From NCBI GenBank assembly GCA_021647265.1, contig JAKIVA010000018.1, forward strand, positions 1 to 49,399: DNA of 49,399 bases, given 5' to 3'. The stretch is from Lutibacter sp. Its GTDB lineage: Bacteria > Bacteroidota > Bacteroidia > Flavobacteriales > Flavobacteriaceae. Positions 28,108 through 36,735 of the stretch are shown here, piece after piece. The notes beneath the pieces are model-generated. The model was not told the DNA's origin, searched no databases, and saw nothing but the letters and a program-made list of their open reading frames with translations. Position 1 is the stretch's first letter, and each line of letters starts with the position of its first letter. Made by a program: the position numbers and the translations under genes.

Positions 28108-29004
28108 TTATTTCCTAGGATGAAATTTGTTTACAACTTCTTTCAAAAAACGTTTATCTAAATGCATATATATTTCGGTAGTGGTAATACTTTCGTGCCC
28201 AAGCATTTGTTGTATAGCTCTTAAATCTGCCCCTCGTTCTAATAAATGAGTAGCAAAGGAATGTCTAAAAGTATGTGGACTAATTTTTTTTCTAATACCT
28301 ACTTTAATTGCTAAGTTTTTAATAATAGTATATATCATTACACGTGTAAGGCTTTTACCTCTCCTATTTAAAAAAACAGTATCCTCAAATCCTTTTTGAA
28401 TTTCAAGGTGAATTCTAATAGTATCAATATATAAACTAATATATTTTTGAGTTTGTAAATTAATAGGCACAAACCGCTGTTTGTTTCCTTTTCCAATTAC
28501 ACGAATAAACCCTTCATCAAAAAATAAATCTGAAAGCTTTAAATTGGTTAGTTCAGAAACACGTAGTCCGCAACTATACAATGTTTCTAAAATTGTTCTG
28601 TTTCTTTCACCTTGTGGTTCACTTAAATCAATGGCGTCAATTAATAAATCTATTTCTTCAGTTGACAAGGTATCTGGTAATTTTTTGCCAATTTTGGGAG
28701 ATTCTATCAAATCTGTAGGATTCTCTTTTCTGTAGTCTTCAAAAACTAAATAATTAAAAAAGTTACGTATCCCTGAAATTAATCTTGCTTGTGAACGTGC
28801 ATTTATATTTTTTGAAACGGAATATACAAATTGCTGAATAGTTTCATCAGTAATTGCAACAGGTGAAATAGTAATATCATTTTCTTCTAAATATGAAATA
28901 AGCTTTTTAACATCACGAGAATAGCTAACTATAGAATTTTTTGCCAACCCTTTTTCTATTTTCAAATAAAACTGATAATCTTCTAATATTTTTAGCCATT
29001 TCAT
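28108..29004 (-). CDS. xerD: Tyrosine recombinase XerD
   Basis: This encodes 298 aa, the normal XerC/D size. The N-terminal SAM-like domain binds the core site; the C-terminal catalytic domain has Arg148 (SCGLRVSEL), Lys172 (GKGNKQR), His244/Arg247 (HTFRHSF), His270 (MLGHES) and the nucleophile Tyr279 (EIYMHL). It resolves chromosome dimers at dif. It is monocistronic and convergent with rny. It is a host housekeeping gene, not part of the island. Confidence 0.95.
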   Translation of the reverse strand: MKWLKILEDYQFYLKIEKGLAKNSIVSYSRDVKKLISYLEENDITISPVAITDETIQQFVYSVSKNINARSQARLISGIRNFFNYLVFEDYRKENPTDLIESPKIGKKLPDTLSTEEIDLLIDAIDLSEPQGERNRTILETLYSCGLRVSELTNLKLSDLFFDEGFIRVIGKGNKQRFVPINLQTQKYISLYIDTIRIHLEIQKGFEDTVFLNRRGKSLTRVMIYTIIKNLAIKVGIRKKISPHTFRHSFATHLLERGADLRAIQQMLGHESITTTEIYMHLDKRFLKEVVNKFHPRK

Positions 29005-29037
29005 ATGTTTAAATTTTATTTTGTAGTGGTAACATAT

Positions 29038-29056
29038 GTTGCCTGCCTGTGGCAGG
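29038..29056. repeat. Short GC hairpin repeat
   Basis: CCTGCC and GGCAGG are separated by a 3-nt loop. This is a small dispersed repeat seen in many Bacteroidota intergenic regions, located here between the divergent xerD and aroQ. Confidence 0.45.
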
Positions 29057-29155
29057 TAGATTCGCTATTAATCATTTTGTTATCTTCCAAAACTTGTATT
29101 GCTCGTTTCATTTGATAAAAATAAGTAATATATTTACACTTTAATAGCATATAAA

Positions 29156-29569
29156 ATGAAAATACTTATTCTAAACGGACCCAATTTAAATTTACTTGGT
29201 AAACGTGAGCGATCAATATATGGAAGTTTAACTTTTGATGAATTTTTTTCATCACTAAAAAAGAAATATGCTGATGTTGAGTTGTATTATTTCCAAAGTA
29301 ATATTGAAGGAGAGATTATAGATAAATTGCATGAAGTTGGTTTTACTTTTGAGGGTATAATTTTAAATGCAGGGGCTTATACACATACTTCAATTGCCAT
29401 TGGAGATGCTATTAAAGGTATTGAAACACCTGTGATTGAAGTGCATATTTCCAATGTGTATGCTAGAGAAGAATTTAGGCATATTTCATATATTGCTCCC
29501 AATGCAAAAGGTATTATCGCAGGATTTGGTTTGAACAGTTATGAGCTTGCTTTGGAAAGTTTTTTATAA
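29156..29569 (+). CDS. aroQ: 3-dehydroquinate dehydratase, type II
   Basis: This encodes 137 aa, a small type II dehydroquinase. The N-terminal signature is ILNGPNLNLLGKRERSIYG with catalytic Tyr22. The active-site loop is NAGAYTHTSIAI with His76, and EVHISN follows. It catalyses the third step of the shikimate pathway as a dodecamer in the cytoplasm. It is monocistronic, divergent from xerD, and is the last intact core gene before the island. Confidence 0.96.
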   Translation: MKILILNGPNLNLLGKRERSIYGSLTFDEFFSSLKKKYADVELYYFQSNIEGEIIDKLHEVGFTFEGIILNAGAYTHTSIAIGDAIKGIETPVIEVHISNVYAREEFRHISYIAPNAKGIIAGFGLNSYELALESFL

Positions 29570-29572
29570 TAT

Positions 29573-29687
29573 TTGGGCGTTACCCTTTGGGTCGGGCTTT
29601 CACTACTCGCTTTTTTGTTAAAAAAACAAAAAGAGCTCAAACAAATTGTCTGTGCTGAGCTTTGCCGAAGTGTTCAATCCCTAACGC
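29573..29687 (-). repeat. Structured intergenic repeat, copy B
   Basis: This is the reverse-strand relative of 15757-15838. It shares GCGTT/AACGC ends, the GGGCGTT...CCC-TT-GGG block next to one end, a central A/T-rich hairpin (CTTTTTGTT with AACAAAAAAG) and the ATCCCTAACGC end. It also contains an extra ~35-nt segment. It lies between aroQ and the interrupted TIGR02757 gene. Confidence 0.55.
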
Positions 29688-29691
29688 AACT

Positions 29692-29952
29692 CTAAAATCC
29701 TTCAAAAATACCCAATCCAAACAGTGCAAAATCATATTTTACAGGATCATTTTTATCCATTTTTCTCAAGCTAGTATCTAATTCAGCCAACGCTTTAGCA
29801 TCATTTTGTTTGCGTGATAACAAGCCTAATTTTCGGGCAACATTTCCAGAATGTATATCTAACGGACAAGAAAGTTGAGTAGGAGAGAGGCTTTTCCAAA
29901 TTCCAAAATCTACTCCAGCACTATCATTTCTAACCATCCAACGTGAAAACAT
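29692..29952 (-). pseudogene. TIGR02757 (DUF2400) gene, 3' fragment, cut by the island
   Basis: This encodes the C-terminal 86 aa, starting MFSRWMVRNDSAGVDFGIWKS and ending FALFGLGIFEGF. It continues exactly from the N-terminal fragment at 45057-45560: joining the two across the AT core restores ...AAKRINM-FSRWM... with no base lost. It has no start region of its own and is presumably not functional. The family is widespread in Bacteroidota and of unknown function. Confidence 0.9.
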
Positions 29953-29962
29953 ATTAACTCAT
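29941..29962. other. Left attachment junction of the island (attL)
   Basis: Host half-site CGTGAAAAC, core AT (29951-29952), then island half-site ATTAACTC. See the right junction for the reconstructed attB and attP. Confidence 0.85.
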
Positions 29963-30024
29963 TCAATTAGGGTTGCATTATTTTATTAATTTAAATTGTA
30001 ACTTTCCCAACAAATTATAAAGGC

Positions 30025-30789
30025 TTGAATAAATTAGAACTCAAAGAATTTCTTGATACTAAAGTGTTGGAATACAACAATCCTAACTTCATTGATAGTG
30101 ACCCAATCCAAATACCTCATCAATATAATCTAAAAGAAGATATTGAAATATCTGGCTTTTTAACAGCCACAATTGCTTGGGGTAATCGAAAAATGATTAT
30201 TAAAAACGCCCTTAAAATGATGGACTTAATGGATAATAGTCCGTATGATTTTATCTTAAATCACAATCAAACTGATTTAGAGAGATTTGAGGGGTTTGTG
30301 CATCGTACCTTTAATGCCTCGGATTTAAAATATTTTATCAAAGCTTTAAATCATATTTATAAAAACCATAATGGTTTGGAGTCTATATTTAAAATAAATG
30401 CTACTAAGGATTCTCTTCAACCAGCTATACATCAACTTAAAAAAGTATTTTTTGAGTTACCACATCCAACAAGAACCACAAAACATATGTCTGACCCAAT
30501 GAAGGGTTCAGCTTCAAAAAGATTAAATATGTGGTTGAGATGGTTAATTAGAAAGGATAGTGCTGGAGTAGATTTTGGAATTTGGAAATCTATTTCACCT
30601 AGTATATTATCTTGTCCCTTAGATGTACACTCTGGAAACGTGGCTCGGAAATTAGGTTTGCTTACACGTAAACAAAATGACGCAAAGGCATTAGCCGAAT
30701 TGGATTTAGCTTTAAGGTCATTCGATAGAAATGACCCCGTAAAATATGATTTTGCCCTATTTGGACTGGGTGTATTTGAAAGTTTCTAG
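30025..30789 (+). CDS. Intact island-borne TIGR02757 (DUF2400) family protein
   Basis: This encodes 254 aa, a complete copy that aligns end to end with the split host gene: N-termini KEFLDTKVLQYNNP (host) and KEFLDTKVLEYNNP (island), C-termini FGLGIFEGF and FGLGVFESF. Both genes use a TTG start after a similar leader containing AATTGTAACTTTCC. It is on the opposite strand to the fragments and begins 72 nt inside the island. The stretch matching attB (30520-30540) is recoded, including both Arg codons CGT to AGA. It probably supplies the activity lost through insertion. The molecular function of the family is unknown. Confidence 0.9.
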   Translation: MNKLELKEFLDTKVLEYNNPNFIDSDPIQIPHQYNLKEDIEISGFLTATIAWGNRKMIIKNALKMMDLMDNSPYDFILNHNQTDLERFEGFVHRTFNASDLKYFIKALNHIYKNHNGLESIFKINATKDSLQPAIHQLKKVFFELPHPTRTTKHMSDPMKGSASKRLNMWLRWLIRKDSAGVDFGIWKSISPSILSCPLDVHSGNVARKLGLLTRKQNDAKALAELDLALRSFDRNDPVKYDFALFGLGVFESF

Positions 30790-30791
30790 AA

Positions 30792-30908
30792 CTACAAACT
30801 CATATAAATATCATCCAATTCCTCTTGTCTGATTCCAAGGTATCTTTTTGTGATAGCTGGTGACGAGTGGTTAAATAAATCTGATAGATATAGTGAAGCT
30901 TTATCAGT
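30792..30908 (-). pseudogene. 3' remnant of a tyrosine-type integrase
   Basis: The minus strand reads ETDKASLYLSDLFNHSSP then AITKRYLGIRQEELDDIYMSL and a stop. This is the typical C-terminus of Bacteroidota phage/ICE tyrosine integrases, with HSS-x-TKRYLGI holding the catalytic Tyr. Nothing upstream matches the rest of such a protein; the frame runs into the 3' end of the next gene. It marks an earlier insertion or recombination at this end of the island. Confidence 0.75.
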
Positions 30909-30918
30909 TTCATTATTG

Positions 30919-32670
30919 TTAGAAGTGAAACTTTTTTAAAAAAACTAATAAATTATAACCTTTTTCCATTAATTCACTTGGAGTTCTCCGCAATCTAGCT
31001 CTGTCAATCTTGTCATAAAGAAAATAAGAGTAAGGAAGAAATGAATTCTTCGCAGATTGAAGCATATGTTCTTCACTTTTGAAATTTTTATTTTTTGCAT
31101 TATAATTAAGGAATTTTTTTTGGTACTCAATAATACATCTTTCAAAACTTAATTTTCTTGAAACAAATAAGTCTTTATGAAAAAGCAAAGTATCTATATC
31201 TATCAATACAACTGGTTTTACGTTAGAAATATTTAACCCTTCATCCTTTAAAATTTCTAACTCTTCATACATCCAAAAATTCAATAACTTATTTAACCCA
31301 CCAGTATTGAACATTCTGTTATGAACAACTATTATTGGATAAATGACAACATTCTTTGATTTATAATTATTATCAAATCCTAATTGCATTAACAATATTT
31401 TACGAATATTATTAATCAATTGTAAAACAGCCTTTGGAGTTCCATCTTCTTTCTTATAAAGCTTCAACTTTAGTTCCTTTTCAATTATATTAAAATCACA
31501 AGATTGTTTAGTATTAGCATTAAGTATTATGTCCTTAGATTCAAAAAGAAATATTTTTTTCCCATTTCTTAAATAGTAATCTGGAGCTCCATCATAATTA
31601 GCGTCAAGTTCATCACCGTCTATTTGAATATATCTATTTCCAAAGTACTCTCTTAACACCCTATGTAAAACAAATTTTTCAGAAAATTTATAGGTTTTAA
31701 AATCAAAGAAGTTTTTAATTTTATCTTTCTTTGGAAGTGAATCATTAATTGATTTTAGTTTCCAAAACAATCCGTTAAAAACCATTTCAATAGTGAATAA
31801 TGGGCTTATTATCCTATATTTTCCTTCATCAAATTTATATAAAGGATTAGCTCTAATTTTTTTAAAATCAATATCCTCAATAGTATCATCTATAGCAATA
31901 GTTAATTTATCTATAAAAACTGAATCACTTTTCTTTTCAATTAGAATATCTGTCTGAGCCTCGTTAATTCCTTTAATTATTGATAAGGTAAGCGGCAAAA
32001 GCCTTTTTAGATAATCTTTATAATCATTAACATTAAAATACTCATAAAACTTTATTAATAAAGCATTACACTCTTCCTTTGATTTAAGAAATTCAAAAAA
32101 CAATATAGCCCGTATTAATTGGGTTGAAAATAATTTATCTAAATGATAATTCTCAATATCAAAGTTATGAAGTTGCAAAGCTAAAAGCATTGATGCTGGG
32201 AGTCTTTCCGTACTTAAATTTTCAGTTGAAGTAGTTGCTAATAAACTTTTTTCAGAATAGAATTGGTTTAAATGTAGATATGCTTTAAATATATTCTCTT
32301 CCATTAATTCTTTCGATATGGAATCCTCAACATCTTCAGCTCTATCAAATACATTTTCAAAAAATGACAGACTACTACTAAAATTAAAAAAAGAATAATT
32401 ATTTTTTTCAATATTACTTTCCTTAATATGAATTAATAAATTCTTAGCAATCTTACTAACCAAATCTGTATTCCCTTTTGAGAAAAACATATTCAAAAAA
32501 GAAAAAGGGTCAGCGTATTGTGAATTATTACTTTTAAAACCTAAGAAAAAAGCTCCTACTTTAAGAAGAGTTTCCCTACTTATTCCTTGAAAATACTCTT
32601 GAATCTCTTTGGGCTCATCTTCTGGAAAGATAGCATCATACTTTATAAAAACCTTAATTGCAACTCCCAT
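30919..32670 (-). CDS. Large protein with a PD-(D/E)XK nuclease-like motif, last gene of the defence cluster
   Basis: This encodes 583 aa and I recognise no named family. Residues 1-290 are helical with no motif I know. A restriction-nuclease-like core lies near residues 331-380: GAPDYYLRNGKKIFLFESKD gives Pro363-Asp364 and Glu377-x-Lys379, the spacing of PD-(D/E)XK enzymes. A C-terminal helical part follows. It lies 45 nt after the second nuclease-like gene, same strand. I infer a DNA- or RNA-cleaving effector of the cluster. Confidence 0.72.
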   Translation of the reverse strand: MGVAIKVFIKYDAIFPEDEPKEIQEYFQGISRETLLKVGAFFLGFKSNNSQYADPFSFLNMFFSKGNTDLVSKIAKNLLIHIKESNIEKNNYSFFNFSSSLSFFENVFDRAEDVEDSISKELMEENIFKAYLHLNQFYSEKSLLATTSTENLSTERLPASMLLALQLHNFDIENYHLDKLFSTQLIRAILFFEFLKSKEECNALLIKFYEYFNVNDYKDYLKRLLPLTLSIIKGINEAQTDILIEKKSDSVFIDKLTIAIDDTIEDIDFKKIRANPLYKFDEGKYRIISPLFTIEMVFNGLFWKLKSINDSLPKKDKIKNFFDFKTYKFSEKFVLHRVLREYFGNRYIQIDGDELDANYDGAPDYYLRNGKKIFLFESKDIILNANTKQSCDFNIIEKELKLKLYKKEDGTPKAVLQLINNIRKILLMQLGFDNNYKSKNVVIYPIIVVHNRMFNTGGLNKLLNFWMYEELEILKDEGLNISNVKPVVLIDIDTLLFHKDLFVSRKLSFERCIIEYQKKFLNYNAKNKNFKSEEHMLQSAKNSFLPYSYFLYDKIDRARLRRTPSELMEKGYNLLVFLKKFHF

Positions 32671-32715
32671 AATATATATCTAACTTCTTTATATTCATTA
32701 TAGGTAAATTTCCTT

Positions 32716-33348
32716 TTACCTTTTTCCTTGCAATTTCAAAAAATAAAATTCATTAACCTGATTCCATTTGAAAGTATAACTATTTGTCAATTTCAGGGAA
32801 ATTGGATTTCCACCAATTGGAGTATTTAACTCTATTCCATTTTTGATTTCTATTCCATCTGAAATGTCGTAATCCCAACTTTTACCATTTTTCCTTTTTG
32901 GAAAAACGAAATTTCTACTATTAGTCATTGTAAGTTGTATTCCTAACAATCTCGTTTTATCGACATATGATTCTAATAGTTCTAAATCTTCATAGACACC
33001 AAATTTAAATAAATCTTGTGCGCCTCTAGGTTTTCCACTAGAAGCCAAATATTTATGACATTTCATTTCAATTGGTAAATAAAGAATTTCTTTGCCTTTT
33101 TCAATTTTCACAACAATATCACATTCTCGTAATTTACCATTTATTGGAATTCCAGTTTCAAGTTCTATACTAACTTCTTCGTCTTGCTCATAAATAACTA
33201 AATCAATAGAATTTTTCAAGATGTAAGCAAAATTTAATTGCATTGAAGCTTCTTTGTTTACATTGATTAAACCTCCACCAACTTTAGCACAAAAACTATC
33301 CCAGCATAAATTAATCGTTTCGTTGACTCTATTTATTAATTCCTCCAA
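32716..33348 (-). CDS. PD-(D/E)XK nuclease-like protein
   Basis: This encodes 210 aa. The strands ECDIVVKIEKGKEILYLPIEMKCHK give Asp77 and Glu94-x-Lys96, a PD-(D/E)XK active site; Glu36 in the first helix would complete it. The C-terminal half is beta-rich. The size and layout suggest a restriction-endonuclease-like protein. It lies 12 nt after the helicase gene, so it is probably co-translated. Target is unknown. Confidence 0.75.
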   Translation of the reverse strand: MEELINRVNETINLCWDSFCAKVGGGLINVNKEASMQLNFAYILKNSIDLVIYEQDEEVSIELETGIPINGKLRECDIVVKIEKGKEILYLPIEMKCHKYLASSGKPRGAQDLFKFGVYEDLELLESYVDKTRLLGIQLTMTNSRNFVFPKRKNGKSWDYDISDGIEIKNGIELNTPIGGNPISLKLTNSYTFKWNQVNEFYFLKLQGKR

Positions 33349-33360
33349 AATAAATTCACT

Positions 33361-36300
33361 TTAATCTTTAACAACATTACTAACCGCAATTATCACATCA
33401 TTTTCAATTTTACTACTTCTAGTTAAAATAATATCAAGATAGTCAGTTCCTAATTTTCTTTTAACTTCAATAATACTAGCAATTAAATCATCATATTTTT
33501 TTTCACCTTTACCGTCACCAAGAACCAACCTTCTTAATGTAAATTTGGATAGGGTTTTATACTTTTTAATATCTTTTAAGAGTGTATCAATAAACGAAAT
33601 TAATTCTTGGTCTAAATCGTCACGCTTCTCTTTTAAAAGAGTTTTAAGGGCTATGTTTGCCTTCGTTTCTAATGCAGCTTCTGATTTTCCAGTACCATAT
33701 TTTGGTTTGTACTCTTTCATTTCCTCATAAGAATTCCAAAACTTTTTGGTCAACGGTTGTCTTTCATCTTCAGGAGTACATTTTACAAAATATAACAATT
33801 CTTCAAATGTTTTTTCTAATGGTTTATTATTAGGTTTTTCTTTATCATATTGATGCACAATTGAAAATAAAGCCATTCCCTTTTTTCTAAGAACTACTGC
33901 ATTATTTTCTTTAAATAATTTTGCGGTTTTTGTTCTATTAGGGAGCTTATTTATTTTATCAATAATTTCAGGATGATTATTCAATATTTCATTGTAATCA
34001 TTTCTAATAATGGTGCTAACACTTAATTCTTCATTCTCTTCTGGATTTTGACTGATTTTAGTAAATAATCCACTTGGTGTTGGTTGCTCGTCTGAATCAA
34101 ACATTTTAGCATCTTCACCCAGAGCACTATGAATTAGAAACATTTTTTGTTGAGCAATCTCCCTGCTTTTAACAATGTCAGAACCTTGGTCTGTTGGGAA
34201 AAAGTTATAGATATACAACTTATCAAAAACTTTAGCACTCATTCTGTTTATCCTTCCAACTCGTTGGATTACTCTGGTTGGATTCCAAGGAATATCATAA
34301 TTTATAATTAAACCAGCTCTGTTTAAATTGTAACCTTCTGAAAGTTTATCACTAGTAATTAATACATCGTAATCATCAACTTGCTTTTTAAATTTAGCAT
34401 CAAAATTAGCGTTTAGCTCCAATGCAAACTTTTTGGTAATACTGCCATCACAAAATAGTGTTCTACCAACCAACTCCTTTTCAAAATATTCTTTTAGGTG
34501 GCGAACTGTATCTGTATATTCAGTAAATAGGATTACTTTTCTTCGAGGTGATGATTTTTGGTGTAATACTTCTTTGATGGTTTCTAAAACAGCCTCTCTT
34601 TTTGGGTCGTTTTTAACCAATTCTAAAGCTTTTACTTCTTGGTCAACTCTTTCAAATAATTGAATATCGTTTTTTATGTCTGCTATAAACTTGTCTTTAA
34701 ATTCAAATTTATCAACTTCATAAATTTTAGTATGTTTAGGTTTCTTTTTGAATTCTGCATTTTTTTTAAACTCTTCTAATGCAGTTTTTATAGCTTCATA
34801 AGTAAAATCATCGGCATCATCATCTTCATCATAAATTTGTTCAATAACTTTTCTATCCATAACATATTTACCTGAGTGTTCAATAAATGAAAGCACCATT
34901 TGATGCGTTCTTAAAAAACGCTCAATACTCTTATCAAATGCTCCGAAAGAACTTTCAAAACGTTTTACCAACAACCTCCTCATAAAATCAAATAAGTTAC
35001 GTTGTTGTTGGAACGCTCTGTTGTCATCTTCATTTAATTTATCTTCATTCTTAATCTTATTTTCATATTCAAAAGGCTTATATATTGCACCAGTAAAATT
35101 TCCTTCTTCACTAAAATAATTTGTTATAATTCTATCATAAAAATCTGATTGCTCTTTTGAAAGTTCAAAAAACTGTTCTTCTGGGTCATTAACTTCTGAT
35201 AAATTTTGAATCTCATTTTTATATTCAAAATCTGTTTTTAAGTCCAATCTATTTCTCCTAATTACTATAGGTGTAATAATATTTTTTATATCATTTGCCA
35301 TTGCTTTCACATTTTCTCTTACAATATGAATATCAATTGGAGGTTCAATACCAAATAATTTTACATAATCTTTTTCAGCCTTCAATACTTTATCAGGATT
35401 TAAGGATTGGTAATTTTTAATAATATTTGATAACCTTTTAAACCTATAATTATAAGCATTAAACCTACCTTCTAAATCTTGTTCTAAAGTGATGCCAGAT
35501 TGCCCCGGGATAATAAATAGTTTTAATAATGAAAAAATATCGGCTGGTGAATTGTTAAATGGTGTTGCAGTTAATAAAATAACTTGTTTACCCCTACAAA
35601 TGTCTAATAGAGCTTCATACGCTGAGGTATCTTGATTTCTAAATTTATGTGCTTCATCTATAATTACAAACTCATAATCTAAATGATTGTTTTCTCTAAA
35701 AGCTTCTGCCTCTGCTTCTAAATTACCAGAACTGGCAATTTCGCAATTAAGATTAAATTTATTTTTATATTCCCACCAACCTGTATTGTCTTTTCTGTTT
35801 CCAATTAATCCTGGAGGACATAAAATTAAACCCCGTCTCCCTAATTGGTTTGCTACCAATGAAGCAATTATACTTTTACCTAAACCAACCACATCAGCAA
35901 TAATAACCCCATTATAAGTTTCTATTACGTTTAATGCTTGGTTAACCGCATCTATTTGATACTTGTATTTTTCAAAACCATTATCCAGTAATAAGCGGTC
36001 TATGGCATTGTTAATTTTTTTAGTTTCTTGAAGTTCTATATACGTTTTTAAAATAAGCGCATAAGCTTCATAAGGTGTTATTAACGAAGCCTGACTTTTG
36101 TTCTTTAAAAAATCTATAATAACTTTTGTACCATTTTCAGCTTCTGTAATTAGTATGGATGTATCCCACAAATCATCAAAATATTGTTCTGCGCTTTCAA
36201 AACCATAATCTTTAATCTCTACATTAAATTCTTCCTGACTGTGTAAGCCCGCTTTGGTTAAATTACTACTACCTGTTATAAAACCTTGTTTTAATATTTG

Positions 36301-36735
36301 CGATTCATTTAGCTTAAATAAGTATAATTTAGCGTGGTTTGGATTAAGCGTTTTGCGAATAACCAATCTACCCTCTTCTAATAATTGAATGAAAAATGCT
36401 ATTTGATTGTAAAATGCTTCATTATCCATTTCGGCATTGTTAATGGCATACCCCATAGATTTCATAAACTGGGTAAAATGCTCTTCTTGGCTTAAACTAT
36501 CATCTTTTAAACCAACCTCTACAATATTAGATAAGTATTTATCTACTTGTAAGCCAACCAAAATTTTTAATGACACCTCTTGGTTGTCTTCTAACTTTTT
36601 ATAAATCTCCTGCCAACCCGAAAAATAAAAGAACCCTACTAAAAATTTGAGTTCTTTACTTGCAGATATAAGCGTTTCTAAACGCTTTTTTAAGCTTGCA
36701 TTATTTCCAGTATTTGTGATAAAGTTGTTATTCAT
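33361..36735 (-). CDS. PLD-domain SNF2-type helicase
   Basis: This encodes 1124 aa. The N-terminal phospholipase D-like nuclease domain has the HxK motif NHAKLYLFKLNE near residue 135 and GFITGSSNLTKAGL. The SF2/SNF2 helicase has Walker A IADVVGLGKSIIASL (~285), DEAH as VIIDEAHKFRN (~360), motif III LLTATPFNN, and motif VI RVIQRVGRINRM. Such fusions occur in several phage-defence and restriction loci. The start overlaps the AbiEii stop by 4 nt. It is probably the DNA-translocating motor that also cleaves or senses DNA. One PLD motif is clear; PLD nucleases act as dimers, so that may suffice. Confidence 0.88.
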   Translation of the reverse strand: MNNNFITNTGNNASLKKRLETLISASKELKFLVGFFYFSGWQEIYKKLEDNQEVSLKILVGLQVDKYLSNIVEVGLKDDSLSQEEHFTQFMKSMGYAINNAEMDNEAFYNQIAFFIQLLEEGRLVIRKTLNPNHAKLYLFKLNESQILKQGFITGSSNLTKAGLHSQEEFNVEIKDYGFESAEQYFDDLWDTSILITEAENGTKVIIDFLKNKSQASLITPYEAYALILKTYIELQETKKINNAIDRLLLDNGFEKYKYQIDAVNQALNVIETYNGVIIADVVGLGKSIIASLVANQLGRRGLILCPPGLIGNRKDNTGWWEYKNKFNLNCEIASSGNLEAEAEAFRENNHLDYEFVIIDEAHKFRNQDTSAYEALLDICRGKQVILLTATPFNNSPADIFSLLKLFIIPGQSGITLEQDLEGRFNAYNYRFKRLSNIIKNYQSLNPDKVLKAEKDYVKLFGIEPPIDIHIVRENVKAMANDIKNIITPIVIRRNRLDLKTDFEYKNEIQNLSEVNDPEEQFFELSKEQSDFYDRIITNYFSEEGNFTGAIYKPFEYENKIKNEDKLNEDDNRAFQQQRNLFDFMRRLLVKRFESSFGAFDKSIERFLRTHQMVLSFIEHSGKYVMDRKVIEQIYDEDDDADDFTYEAIKTALEEFKKNAEFKKKPKHTKIYEVDKFEFKDKFIADIKNDIQLFERVDQEVKALELVKNDPKREAVLETIKEVLHQKSSPRRKVILFTEYTDTVRHLKEYFEKELVGRTLFCDGSITKKFALELNANFDAKFKKQVDDYDVLITSDKLSEGYNLNRAGLIINYDIPWNPTRVIQRVGRINRMSAKVFDKLYIYNFFPTDQGSDIVKSREIAQQKMFLIHSALGEDAKMFDSDEQPTPSGLFTKISQNPEENEELSVSTIIRNDYNEILNNHPEIIDKINKLPNRTKTAKLFKENNAVVLRKKGMALFSIVHQYDKEKPNNKPLEKTFEELLYFVKCTPEDERQPLTKKFWNSYEEMKEYKPKYGTGKSEAALETKANIALKTLLKEKRDDLDQELISFIDTLLKDIKKYKTLSKFTLRRLVLGDGKGEKKYDDLIASIIEVKRKLGTDYLDIILTRSSKIENDVIIAVSNVVKD

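Noticed and set aside
28108..29004. XerD as the integrase of the island
   Set aside because: It is a complete housekeeping-type XerD outside the island and on the far side of aroQ. The att symmetry fits a serine recombinase.
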